Shown: in pieces, positions 54,303 through 62,595 of the stretch
How the letters are laid out: each line of letters opens with the position of its first letter
Numbering within the stretch: the first letter of the stretch is position 1
Source: Arthrobacter sp. M2012083
Lineage (GTDB): Bacteria > Actinomycetota > Actinomycetes > Actinomycetales > Micrococcaceae
Reading direction: 5' to 3'
Length of the DNA: 64,000 nt
NCBI RefSeq assembly: GCF_000281065.1
Contig: NZ_AKKK01000003.1
Span: 1 to 64,000 of the forward strand
Made by a program: the position numbers and the translations under genes
The notes under the pieces: generated by a model
Told to the model about the DNA's origin: nothing
The model's input: only the letters and a program-made list of their open reading frames with translations
The model's database searches: none

Positions 54303-55379
54303 ATGGGGCCTTTGGAATCAATCCAAGCGAGCACGAGGCAAAGTGAGCCAGCCCGAAAGGGACTGCCTTCGAAGATTCGGCGGAAGCAGTCTCCGCGGCA
54401 ACGGAAACTCGAGTTGGCGATTCTGCTGGTGCTGATCGTCGCCCTGGCACTGTCGGCTACGCCATGGCCTTCGGCAATGCTGATCCGAAGTGTTTTTGAA
54501 CGCGGGGCGCAGGCAACGATAGACGAAATGACGCCGTACGTTCCGGATGCACCGCTGCAAACCCGGGCCGGCGTGGTGTACAAGCCCGGTTCCACCTTCG
54601 ATGTCTTCAGTCCTGCAGGCACTACTGCGCCACTTCCCACTGTGGTGTGGATTCATGGCGGCGCTTGGATTTCCGGGGCCCAGCGAGATGTGAATCCCTA
54701 TCTCCAGATCATCGCGGCCGAGGGTTACACCACCATTGGCATGAGCTATCCGATTGCGCCCGAGGCCACCTACCCCACGGCTGTGGGTGACATCAACGAA
54801 GCCCTTGCCTATATCAAGGCCCATGCCGCCGAGCTGAACGTGGACACCAGGCGCATCGTCCTGGCCGGGGACTCTGCCGGCGCGCAACTCGCGAGCCAAA
54901 TGACCACTCTCACCGTGAACCCCGAGTATGCCAATCTCATGGGAATCCAGCCTGCGCTGCAGAAGACGGAACTGGCGGCCACCATCCTGCATTGTGGCGT
55001 CTATGACCTTCGGGCTATGGCCGACCTCAGCGGAATCGTAGCCTGGGGATTCAAGACGTCGCTGTGGGCCTACACGGGCACGAAGGATTGGTCCGCCACC
55101 TACGCTGGCGCGACCATGTCCACCATTGACTTTGTGACCGACGACTTCCCGCCGACGTTCATCAGCGGCGGCAATGGCGACGGGCTCACGTGGCTGCAGT
55201 CTGTTCCCTACAGCAACCGGCTAAAGGACGCGGGAGTCCCGGTGACCGAGCTTTTCTGGCCGGCTACGCACGAGCCGGAACTGCCGCACGAGTACCAGTT
55301 CCACCTGAACTTCGACGAGGCGCGCGAGGCGCGGGACAAGACCTTCGACTTCCTCTCCACGCACGCCCAGAGGCAGTAG
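54303..55379 (+). CDS. Membrane-anchored alpha/beta hydrolase (esterase)
   Basis: 358 residues. One N-terminal helix (LAILLVLIVALALSA) anchors the protein; the oxyanion motif WIHGGAW and the nucleophile elbow GDSAGA place it in the HSL/BD-FAE-like esterase group, with later D and H (THEPELPHE). ATG 54303 follows GGGGGAG; an upstream ATG at 54279 is also open. Substrate unknown. Confidence 0.85.
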   Translation: MGPLESIQASTRQSEPARKGLPSKIRRKQSPRQRKLELAILLVLIVALALSATPWPSAMLIRSVFERGAQATIDEMTPYVPDAPLQTRAGVVYKPGSTFDVFSPAGTTAPLPTVVWIHGGAWISGAQRDVNPYLQIIAAEGYTTIGMSYPIAPEATYPTAVGDINEALAYIKAHAAELNVDTRRIVLAGDSAGAQLASQMTTLTVNPEYANLMGIQPALQKTELAATILHCGVYDLRAMADLSGIVAWGFKTSLWAYTGTKDWSATYAGATMSTIDFVTDDFPPTFISGGNGDGLTWLQSVPYSNRLKDAGVPVTELFWPATHEPELPHEYQFHLNFDEAREARDKTFDFLSTHAQRQ

Positions 55380-55480
55380 GGCCCACCCGCTCCATCCGGG
55401 AATACTTCGGAGCATGGCCCTGTTCACTGATTTAGATGCAAACGCATGTAAGCTGGAAGAACGAGCAACAGGAGAATGCC

Positions 55481-56107
55481 ATGGAAACCCGCCGCATTAC
55501 CGTACTTTCCGCCGGACTCGGCGTCCCGTCGTCGAGCCGCTTGCTGGCTGACCAGCTGGCCGCCTCCGCTGAGCGGCAAATGCGCGCGGCAGGGTACGAC
55601 GCCAAAATTGACGTTGTTGAACTGCGCGACCTCGCAGTGGACATCGCCAACAACTTCGTCACCGGCTATGCTGCGCCCCGCCTCGCGGACGTGATTGCCG
55701 GCGTCGAGGATTCCGATGCCATCATCGCAGTCAGCCCCGTCTTCAGCGCTTCGTACAGTGGTCTGTTCAAGTCGTTTATCGACGTCCTGGATCCCAAGTC
55801 ACTGGACGGCAAGGCCGTTCTGCTGGGTGCCACGGGCGGCACCGACCGCCACCAGATGGTCCTCGACCACGCCATGCGTCCGCTGTTCAGCTACCTGCGC
55901 ACCCGGATTGCGGCCACCGGCGTCTTCGCGGGGCCACAGGACTGGGGAAACACCGACGACGGCGGCTCGCCCCTTTCGTCGCGAGTGGACCGGGCCGCGG
56001 GTGAACTCGTGCAGCTGCTCAGCGGCCCTCAGCCGCGCCGCAAGAACGACTCGCTTGAGTCCCTGCCGTTCGAGCAGCTCCTGGCAGGGATTTCAGCGGG
56101 CCGGTAG
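55481..56107 (+). CDS. NAD(P)H-dependent FMN reductase (CE1759 family)
   Basis: 208 residues with the flavodoxin-like pattern: ITVLSAGLGVPSSSRLLAD for phosphate binding, VSPVFSASYSGLFKSF and LLGATGGTDRH. Belongs with the CE1759/MsuE-like FMN reductases of actinobacteria. AGGAGAA precedes ATG 55481. Reduces flavin for partner enzymes, partner not obvious here. Confidence 0.87.
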   Translation: METRRITVLSAGLGVPSSSRLLADQLAASAERQMRAAGYDAKIDVVELRDLAVDIANNFVTGYAAPRLADVIAGVEDSDAIIAVSPVFSASYSGLFKSFIDVLDPKSLDGKAVLLGATGGTDRHQMVLDHAMRPLFSYLRTRIAATGVFAGPQDWGNTDDGGSPLSSRVDRAAGELVQLLSGPQPRRKNDSLESLPFEQLLAGISAGR

Positions 56108-56182
56108 TCCCTGACCACGCGTGGCTAATCCCGGTCCGTGGTATGCCCGAACTTATTGCCCGGTCCAATCGTTGGGGCAAAC

Positions 56183-56551
56183 ATGAAGTGTCCTGTGGAT
56201 TCCATTGACCTGGTGATGAGCGAACGAAGCGGCGTGGAGATCGACTACTGCCCGCAGTGCAGGGGTGTGTGGCTGGATCGTGGGGAGCTGGACAAGATCA
56301 TTGATCGCGTCGCAGCGGAAACCATCCCGGCTCCGGCCCGGCCCGCCGTCGCGCCGGCCCAACCGCCTATTGCGCCGCCGCCCATCTACAATCCCTTTGA
56401 GTCGCGGCCCCAGCAGCCGCGGTACGACGATAGGGACAGGCGCGACTACGACCGGAGGGACAACGATCGCCGCGACGGCTACGATCGCGACCAGTACGGC
56501 CGTAAGCGCAAGAAGAAGGAAGGTTTCCTGGGCGACTTGTTCGATTTCTAG
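56183..56551 (+). CDS. Zinc-ribbon (zf-TFIIB) protein
   Basis: 122 residues. CPVD and CPQCRGVWLDRGELDKI supply the three or four cysteines of a TFIIB-type zinc ribbon; the C-terminal half is Pro- then Asp/Arg-rich (DRRDYDRRDND) and ends in a basic patch and GDLFDF. Start ATG 56183 (MKCPVDS). Role unknown. Confidence 0.88.
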   Translation: MKCPVDSIDLVMSERSGVEIDYCPQCRGVWLDRGELDKIIDRVAAETIPAPARPAVAPAQPPIAPPPIYNPFESRPQQPRYDDRDRRDYDRRDNDRRDGYDRDQYGRKRKKKEGFLGDLFDF

Positions 56552-56554
56552 TAG

Positions 56555-57130
56555 CTAGTCGTCCAAGAGCTCAATGAATTCGCGGGCCTGCTTGATGTTG
56601 ATGTCTGAGTGGCGCGTCAAAGCAAGCGCCGCGCCCTCTACGTCACCGCTCTTTGCCAGCGTCCGGATTCGGCCGTAGATCTCGTCGTTGAGCATGTTGC
56701 TGCTCACTTCCCGGGTGACGTCGCCCTTGCTGACGATTGCCCTGTACCTGTAGGGGAAGCGTTCGGGTTCATCGTCGTCGTCGGCCAGCAAGTCTTTGGG
56801 CGGAGCCTCCGGCGTGAACGGCTGGGGGTGCGCCGCCAGCGCGCCCACGGCGTTTCGCGACGCCCGCAGGCCTTCGCCTGTCGCCTGCAGGTAAAGCTTG
56901 ATAGCCGCCATGCCCTGGCCCTGCGCGATCAGCGAGTAGAGCTGTCGGTGCTGTTCCTGGTTGAGCTTGGCCGCGGATTCCTTGGCGAGTTCCACCGGAT
57001 CCTTGGGGGCATTCGCCACTGCAAGATCGGCCTTGCTTTCGGCGGAGCGCTTGGTGAACGAACGAATGAGTAAAAGCACTCCCGCAATGACCGCGATGAG
57101 GATCAGGAGCGGGATGAGGATGGAATCCAT
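56555..57130 (-). CDS. Membrane-anchored protein with two L7/L12-like modules
   Basis: 191 residues. N-terminal helix 4-24 (ILIPLLILIAVIAGVLLLI) anchors it, the rest is cytoplasmic. Residues ~70-100 (GQGMAAIKLYLQATGEGL) and ~165-190 (GDVEGAALALTRHSDINIKQA) each resemble the (A/V)IKxxRxxTGxxLxxAKxxV hairpin of the ribosomal L7/L12 C-terminal domain; an acidic linker lies between. Encoded 7 bp after a second protein of the same design. Function unknown; the L7/L12 CTD binds translation factors, which makes membrane tethering notable. Confidence 0.7.
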   Translation of the reverse strand: MDSILIPLLILIAVIAGVLLLIRSFTKRSAESKADLAVANAPKDPVELAKESAAKLNQEQHRQLYSLIAQGQGMAAIKLYLQATGEGLRASRNAVGALAAHPQPFTPEAPPKDLLADDDDEPERFPYRYRAIVSKGDVTREVSSNMLNDEIYGRIRTLAKSGDVEGAALALTRHSDINIKQAREFIELLDD

Positions 57131-57137
57131 GGCGTTG

Positions 57138-57611
57138 TCAGAGCCGATCTACGTAGTTCTTGGCGGTAAGTAAATCCGAGTGGGTGGCCTGGCGCAGGAC
57201 TTTGATGGCCTCGATCTTTTTCCCGCTCCGGACCAGGTTCTGTAGCTCGAAGGCGAGCTGCGGGTTCAATTGACCATTTGGAAGTACGGCGGGCTGCTGT
57301 CCCGTTTGGCTCCCAGGGCGCCCGGTCTGGGCTTGGATGGGGGTCCTGGCGTTCTCGGCCTGTTCCCTTTGGCTGGCCACATTCTGGCTCGGTTTGGTGG
57401 TGGCTTCGATTCGGGCGCGGAGGGCCAGCGCTTCCTGCACTTGGGACGCTTGGTGCGCAGCGGAACGTGCTGCTAGTTCACGCTGATACTTCTCTGCATC
57501 CGAGAGGCCCGTGTCGCGCGGTTTGAAGGCCGCAGTGAGCGCCCACAGCAGGCCCACGAGGACAAGAAGCGGAAGGACAATCGTCAGTACGTCACCAAAG
57601 TTCATCCCCAT
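57138..57611 (-). CDS. Membrane-anchored L7/L12 C-terminal-domain protein
   Basis: 157 residues. Helix 9-27 (LTIVLPLLVLVGLLWALTA), a charged coiled-coil-like part, a Gln/Thr/Pro linker, and at 130-157 KIEAIKVLRQATHSDLLTAK, a clear match to the L7/L12 CTD factor-binding hairpin. It is the first gene of a pair with the gene ending at 56555 and is divergent from dnaB across a long leader full of DnaA boxes. Confidence 0.75.
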   Translation of the reverse strand: MGMNFGDVLTIVLPLLVLVGLLWALTAAFKPRDTGLSDAEKYQRELAARSAAHQASQVQEALALRARIEATTKPSQNVASQREQAENARTPIQAQTGRPGSQTGQQPAVLPNGQLNPQLAFELQNLVRSGKKIEAIKVLRQATHSDLLTAKNYVDRL

Positions 57612-57636
57612 GCTTAGAGCTTATGCCAGAAGTTGG

Positions 57637-58073
57637 TTATCCACAGCACATTCCACTTCCGGCATAGGCTTCTGAGAGAGCTGTGTCAAATTAAGGCCGC
57701 ATTTGTTAGATGCATCACAATTTCGGCATGTTTAGCATGATTTACCCCGCCCGTAGGACCCGGCGGCGCGGGGCTTCTGTGGATTAGTTCCGCCCAAATC
57801 TTTCTTGGGTCCACAGCGTGTGAAGAGTGTTTCCGCAGGTCAGAGGCTATTTTCTCCTAAAAGAATTTCTCTATCCACAGGGTAACGCACAGTCTGTGCA
57901 CAACGTGGAGCTTGTATTCCACAGGTTTTCCACAGGGGGTATCAGGCTCCTGCTGTAACGTGTCTGAAGTGCCCATTTTGGGCATGAATATCCCGCGCTG
58001 GGTTTCCTGGGCTCCCGTAATGGCACTGCTTGTGGCGGGTCCACGGAACCGATTGTGGATAACTTGTGGATAT
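57637..58073. promoter_or_regulatory. Cluster of six DnaA boxes upstream of dnaB
   Basis: Perfect TTATCCACA boxes at 57637-57645 (+) and 58054-58062 (-), and one-mismatch boxes at 57778-57786 (-), 57871-57879 (+), 57926-57934 (+) and 58065-58073 (-). The last two minus-strand boxes are 11 bp apart, one helical turn. Several lie beside AT-rich stretches (for example ggctattttctcctaaaagaatttctct at 57845-57872). Within the 584-bp gap between the L7/L12-like gene and dnaB no protein gene is convincing. Binding is inferred. Confidence 0.7.
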
Positions 58074-58195
58074 GGCTATTTTGTCGGACCTCCCTGCCAT
58101 CGTGGGATGCGTCAGGCGGACCCAATAGCCACACTGCGCTTTACGGGCCGCCAGGGCATTACACCCCTGCAGCGGTACATAAATGGAGGACGGCT

Positions 58196-59584
58196 TTGTC
58201 AGTTACGCACTTGGACTCAATCGAGGGCTCACGCGCTTCGGACTCGAGCCGGAAACCTCCCCAGGACATACCTGCTGAACAGTCGGTGCTCGGCGGCATG
58301 ATGCTGTCCAAGGACGCCATTGCCGATGTTGTCGAAATCGTCCGTGGGCACGACTTCTATCGTCCAGCGCACGAGACCATCTATGAGTCCATCATTGATC
58401 TCTACGGCCGCGGCGAACCCGCCGACGCCGTCACAGTCTCAGATGAGTTGACCAAGCGTGGTGAGATCAACCGGATCGGCGGTCCCGCTTACCTCCACGA
58501 GCTCATCCAGACTGTCCCCACGGCGGCCAACGCCGGCTACTATGCCGAGATCGTAGCGGAACGCGCAGTGCTGCGCCGACTGGTCAACGCCGGCACCAAG
58601 ATTGTCCAGATGGGCTACGGCCAGGACGGGGAAGTGGAAGACCTCGTCAATCAGGCCCAGGCCGAGGTGTACGCGGTAGCTGAGAAGCGTACTGCGGAGG
58701 ACTACGTGGCGTTGAAGGACGTCATGGAATCCACCGTGGATGAAATTGAAGCGTCCGGACACCGTGGCGAAGGCATGACGGGCGTTCCTACCGGTTTCTA
58801 CGAGCTGGACGAGTTGACGCACGGACTCCACCCCGGCCAGATGATTGTTATCGCGGCCCGTCCTGCCGTGGGTAAGTCCACATTCGCACTGGACTTTGCC
58901 CGGTCTGCGGCCATCAAGAACAATTTGGCCACCGTCATGTTCTCCTTGGAAATGGGCCGGAACGAGATCGCCATGCGTCTTCTCTCCGCAGAAGCGACCA
59001 TTGGCTTGCAGGATTTGCGCAAGGGCACCATCAAGGACGAACAATGGTCCAAGATCGCCACCACCATGGGCCGCATGAACGACGCTCCGCTGTTTATTGA
59101 CGACAGCCCCAACATGTCCCTCATGGAAATCCGTGCCAAATGCCGCCGCTTGAAGCAGCAGCACGACCTCAAACTCGTCATCCTCGACTACCTCCAGCTC
59201 ATGAGCTCCGGTAAAAAAGTTGAATCACGCCAGCAGGAAGTCTCTGAGTTCTCCCGTGCCCTCAAGTTGCTTGCCAAGGAGCTGCAGGTTCCCGTCATCG
59301 CACTGTCACAGCTGAACCGTGGTTCCGAGCAGCGCCAGGACAAGCGACCCATGGTGTCCGACCTCCGTGAATCCGGCTCAATCGAGCAGGACGCCGACAT
59401 GGTCATCCTGCTCCACCGCGAAGATGTCTACGACAAGGAATCGCCCCGCGCCGGGGAGGCAGACATTCTGATCGCCAAGCACCGTAACGGTCCCACCAAG
59501 GACATTGTGGTTGCCTTCCAGGGCCACTACTCACGCTTTGCCAACATGGCGGGCGAAACAGGTGCCGGGGGAGGCGGGTTCTAG
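58196..59584 (+). CDS. dnaB: Replicative DNA helicase DnaB
   Basis: 462 residues from the TTG at 58196, which has GGAGG 7 nt before it and gives SVTHLDSIEGS as N terminus; open frame further upstream is leader. N-terminal DnaB domain (PPQDIPAEQSVLGGMMLSKD), then the RecA-like motor with Walker A RPAVGKST, DYLQLMSSGKK and QLNRGSEQR. Moves 5'-3' on the lagging strand at the fork. No intein is present. Followed by a large dyad terminator. Confidence 0.96.
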   Translation: MSVTHLDSIEGSRASDSSRKPPQDIPAEQSVLGGMMLSKDAIADVVEIVRGHDFYRPAHETIYESIIDLYGRGEPADAVTVSDELTKRGEINRIGGPAYLHELIQTVPTAANAGYYAEIVAERAVLRRLVNAGTKIVQMGYGQDGEVEDLVNQAQAEVYAVAEKRTAEDYVALKDVMESTVDEIEASGHRGEGMTGVPTGFYELDELTHGLHPGQMIVIAARPAVGKSTFALDFARSAAIKNNLATVMFSLEMGRNEIAMRLLSAEATIGLQDLRKGTIKDEQWSKIATTMGRMNDAPLFIDDSPNMSLMEIRAKCRRLKQQHDLKLVILDYLQLMSSGKKVESRQQEVSEFSRALKLLAKELQVPVIALSQLNRGSEQRQDKRPMVSDLRESGSIEQDADMVILLHREDVYDKESPRAGEADILIAKHRNGPTKDIVVAFQGHYSRFANMAGETGAGGGGF

Positions 59585-59597
59585 GAACCCGCAGGAA

Positions 59598-59659
59598 AAC
59601 ACCCTCCCACGGACAATTCACCCGCGCGTTCGGGGGTGAATTGTCCGTAAGAGGGTGTT
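59598..59659 (+). terminator. Large dyad terminator of dnaB
   Basis: A central 15-bp perfect stem (59609-59623 with 59634-59648, loop 10 nt) is extended by the outer arms AACACCCTC (59598-59606) and GAGGGTGTT (59651-59659). Ends the dnaB transcript, readable from either side. Confidence 0.85.
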
Positions 59660-59708
59660 CGCAGCGACGATGTTGCCGGAATAAGGCCGGGGTATAGGGT
59701 AAAGCTTC

Positions 59709-60446
59709 ATGGCGTTGAGACTTGTTCAGGTGAATTTCAAAGCACGGGATGATTCAACTCTCGGGCAGTTTTGGGCTGAGGCTCTCGGCTGGGGGGTCTC
59801 CAGCGAGGGACCCGGTGTGACCAACGTTGAGCCCCTGGGTTTCACTTGGCCGGACCCGTCAGCTGTCTGCGTTGACGTAGTGACAGTTCCGGACCCGGAA
59901 ACAGTCAAATATCGCGCGCACCTCGATCTCGCTACCACTTCCGCGGCTCATCAAAAGGAGCTGGTGGCGCGGCTCAAAGAGCTCGGCGCTACACCGGCCG
60001 ATGTAGGCCAGGGAGATGTCCCCTGGACGGTCTTGGCGGATCCCGAGGGTAACCTGTTCTGCGTTCTGGAGCCCCGTCCGATCTACCAGGACACAGGTCC
60101 CATCGCCACTGTGGTGGTCAACTGCACCGATCCGCGGGCCATGGCCGACTTCTGGAGTGGGGCGATGGACTGGACCCTGCACGAAGTGAACGACGACCAT
60201 GCGAGGCTGCGTTCGTCCGAGGGGGTCGGGCCATATTTGGAGCTGCTTCGCACGCCGGACCCTGACACGCTGCCGAACCGCATCCATCTCGACCTAATGC
60301 CGTATCCCGGTGATGATCAAGCCGCTGAAGTAGCCCGGCTACATACACTGGGCGCGGCTAACATCGACATCGGCCAAGGCGATGTGCCGTGGCGTTGCCT
60401 CACGGACCCTGAAGGCAACGAGTTCTGCGTCCTGACGCCTGGCTGA
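59709..60446 (+). CDS. VOC-family protein with two glyoxalase-like domains
   Basis: 245 residues made of two tandem VOC modules. Both end in the same motif: VGQGDVPWTVLADPEGNLFC and IGQGDVPWRCLTDPEGNEFC, showing an internal duplication. Metal-dependent isomerase, dioxygenase or antibiotic-binding roles are possible; no decisive residue is seen. Actinobacterial VOC proteins of this size are common. Confidence 0.9.
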   Translation: MALRLVQVNFKARDDSTLGQFWAEALGWGVSSEGPGVTNVEPLGFTWPDPSAVCVDVVTVPDPETVKYRAHLDLATTSAAHQKELVARLKELGATPADVGQGDVPWTVLADPEGNLFCVLEPRPIYQDTGPIATVVVNCTDPRAMADFWSGAMDWTLHEVNDDHARLRSSEGVGPYLELLRTPDPDTLPNRIHLDLMPYPGDDQAAEVARLHTLGAANIDIGQGDVPWRCLTDPEGNEFCVLTPG

Positions 60447-60482
60447 CAGGAGGCCTCGTAACCCGGCCGCGTCAAGCGGCTG

Positions 60483-61457
60483 TTAGCTGCCTGACGCCTT
60501 CAACAGGTGATCAGGCAGCCGGTTTCCCGGTGCCCGCCCGCGGATTTCCAAGAGTTCACGGGCGTGTGCGTGCAGCTTCCTATCCTCCTCGGAAACTGGC
60601 ACCCACGAGGGAATCGGTACGGCAGTCCCGGTTTCGTCGCGCGCCACCATCACAGTGAGGCAATAGGTGGTCAGACTCATTTCGCGGGTCTTGGGATCAC
60701 CGGAGCGTACGTGGACTGCGATGTGCATGCCCTTGGCCCCGGTGTAGACGAGGCGCGCCTCTACTTCGACGACGTGGCCAATCAGCAGGGGCCGGTAGAA
60801 ACGGACGCCCCCGGAGAACACGGCCACGGTGTCCTTGCCGCAGTATCTGGAGGCGCAAACGTACGCTGCCTCGTCGATCCACTTCATCACGATGCCACCG
60901 TGGACCTTGCCGCCCCAGTTGACGTCAGTGGGGGACGCCATGAACCGTAGGACAACACGCTCGGCGGTTCCGGCGTCGGTATATTCCTGGGCGTTCATGG
61001 CGTTGACGATCTGCTCGCGGACCTCGATGCGCGCCAGCGCGTGGTCCCGTGCCTCCACTTCTGAAGGCGTGGACGGCTCAAACTGGGGAACAGGAATCGG
61101 CTTGCCGTCGGGTCCAACGGCCACGAAGATCACCATGCACTGGCTATGCATCGTCTCCGGCCCGCCCTTGGGATCGCGGGAGCTGACCACCGTGTGGATG
61201 TGCATCGAAGAGCGGCCGGTGTAGACGATGGTGGAGGTCACTTCCACCATGTCGCCGCTGTTCACGGGATCCGTGAAGTGGATGTTGCCCACGTACGCGG
61301 TGACGCAGTACGACTTCGACCAGCCAACTGCTGCTGCGTACGCGGCTTTATCCACCCACTCCAGGACGGTGCCGGCGTCGACTGACCCGCTGTGGCCTAC
61401 GTCCATGGGAGCCGCGAGGAAGCGGAGGGTCACTGAATTGGCGGCATCATCGCTCAT
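60483..61457 (-). CDS. Acyl-CoA thioesterase with two hotdog domains
   Basis: 324 residues. Two hotdog domains, each with the conserved start VTLRFLAAPMDVGHSGSVDAG / VVLRFMASPTDVNWGGKVHGG, helix EWVDKAAYAA / KWIDEAAYVC and later TxxVxxSRDPKG. Hydrolyses acyl-CoA, chain length unknown. Monocistronic, minus strand. Confidence 0.93.
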   Translation of the reverse strand: MSDDAANSVTLRFLAAPMDVGHSGSVDAGTVLEWVDKAAYAAAVGWSKSYCVTAYVGNIHFTDPVNSGDMVEVTSTIVYTGRSSMHIHTVVSSRDPKGGPETMHSQCMVIFVAVGPDGKPIPVPQFEPSTPSEVEARDHALARIEVREQIVNAMNAQEYTDAGTAERVVLRFMASPTDVNWGGKVHGGIVMKWIDEAAYVCASRYCGKDTVAVFSGGVRFYRPLLIGHVVEVEARLVYTGAKGMHIAVHVRSGDPKTREMSLTTYCLTVMVARDETGTAVPIPSWVPVSEEDRKLHAHARELLEIRGRAPGNRLPDHLLKASGS

Positions 61458-61505
61458 GCTTGGAATCTTACTGTCGCCAAGTTTCTGTTACGTGACTAAG
61501 TCCGA

Positions 61506-62069
61506 TTACCGGCGCTGGATGCCGAGGGTGGCGATCAGGTCCTCATGGAGTTCGAACCAGACCCGGTGGAAGGAATCCCGGTCGGTAGCTGTTAGCCAGG
61601 CTGTGTCCCGGACAGCGTTCTTGAGTGCCCCCAGCAGGCGCTCGGAGTAGCCCTCGAACCGAGGCAACAAACCGCTCACCTGTGCTTCGAGTAGACGCCA
61701 GGACGCCAAGGCGCCTATCAGGACGTCCATGGCGTCTTCACCCGCCGGAGATTGCAGCTGAATGGCGCTGCAGGCACCCACGACACCGGTGTTGATGTCT
61801 GTGAAATTGTCATGCACCGTCAACACCGCGTCCCGTGCATCGGCGTGGTCCAGTTCATCGGCCAGCAGCCGCTCGTTCTCAATTCTCCCGAGACTCGACA
61901 GTGACCAACCGCTGGTCCCCGCGAAGGTGCTGTGTGAAACAAAGCCGTTCACGCCGGCGTCGATGAGCTGGGACTCTACCAAACCGGGGTCTTGCGAGAA
62001 GCGGGCCGCCACCGCTTGGGTATCAGCGAAGCCGAGGAGGCGGACCGCATGCAAGGTGAGGAGCGTCAT
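61506..62069 (-). CDS. Winged-helix-like protein coupled to a phosphohistidine swivel gene
   Basis: 187 residues. Residues 1-75 look like a winged helix (LHAVRLLGFADTQAVAARF, then SLSSLGRIENERLLADEL); the remaining helical part is unrecognised. Its ATG overlaps the stop of the swivel-domain gene before it (ATGA). No membrane segment. Similar pieces occur inside actinobacterial PEP/pyruvate-dikinase-type proteins, so the pair may be a split or regulatory version. Function inferred only from partner. Confidence 0.6.
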   Translation of the reverse strand: MTLLTLHAVRLLGFADTQAVAARFSQDPGLVESQLIDAGVNGFVSHSTFAGTSGWSLSSLGRIENERLLADELDHADARDAVLTVHDNFTDINTGVVGACSAIQLQSPAGEDAMDVLIGALASWRLLEAQVSGLLPRFEGYSERLLGALKNAVRDTAWLTATDRDSFHRVWFELHEDLIATLGIQRR

Positions 62070-62398
62070 TTGGTATCCATCAGGGTCACTGTTCCCCGGG
62101 ACCCGTCAATGGCCAGGGGCCCTCCGTCAGCGAGAAGGTTCAGCGCGTCCCGTACACCCAGTACGGCGGGGATCCCGAACTCCCGTGCAACTATCGCGGC
62201 GTGCGACAACATTCCGCCGCTCTCGGTGACCACAGCTGAAGCCATTCCGAACAGAGGCGTCCACGCGGGATCAGTAGTACGGCATACCAGAACCTCGCCG
62301 GACTGGAAGTGGGTGAACTCGTCGGGACCGTGAATGAGCCGGGCATTGCCTCGGGCTGTACCAGTGCTGGCGCCGACGCCGGTGAGGATGGTCATCAT
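62066..62398 (-). CDS. Stand-alone PEP-utilizing phosphohistidine (swivel) domain
   Basis: 110 residues. TESGGMLSHAAIVAREFGIP is the mobile phosphohistidine loop of PEP synthase, pyruvate-phosphate dikinase and enzyme I, with the phosphorylatable histidine H66. The other parts of such enzymes (ATP-grasp, PEP-binding barrel) are absent, so this cannot act alone. Coupled to the winged-helix-like gene downstream. Confidence 0.82.
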   Translation of the reverse strand: MMTILTGVGASTGTARGNARLIHGPDEFTHFQSGEVLVCRTTDPAWTPLFGMASAVVTESGGMLSHAAIVAREFGIPAVLGVRDALNLLADGGPLAIDGSRGTVTLMDTK

Positions 62399-62480
62399 CA
62401 GGCTATTTCTACTACAGAAAACACTGCCCGGGCACCTCTTGCTGAAGTGGCCGTGTGCCCAGCTGGGACACCGCAGTCGG

Positions 62481-62587
62481 GACGCTCTTTCACATCCCGG
62501 CCCCTAAACTCCGAGCCCTCTCTCACTTTCCTGGAGAAAGTGAGAGAGGGCTCGGCTGAAGGGCTTGTTAGGTGCGAGAGCGTTGGG
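62481..62587. repeat. Nested inverted-repeat element (second copy type)
   Basis: Core is a perfect 20-bp hairpin, 62511-62530 with 62536-62555, loop ctgga. Flanking arms GACGCTCTTTCACA (from 62481) and GTGCGAGAGCGTT (about 62573-62585) also pair imperfectly. Architecture and the ACGCTCT/CTCTCTCAC words match the element at 26814-26910. It sits after the DoxX gene and can act as bidirectional terminator. Confidence 0.75.
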
Positions 62588-62595
62588 GGGTGGCG

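Noticed and set aside
57637..58073. DnaA-box cluster as the chromosomal origin
   Set aside because: dnaA and dnaN are not here; by synteny oriC lies left of the window, so an accessory or regulatory role is more likely.
57871..58301. Open frames on both strands in the dnaB leader
   Set aside because: No ribosome sites, irregular composition, and they cross the DnaA-box cluster; dnaB itself starts at TTG 58196.
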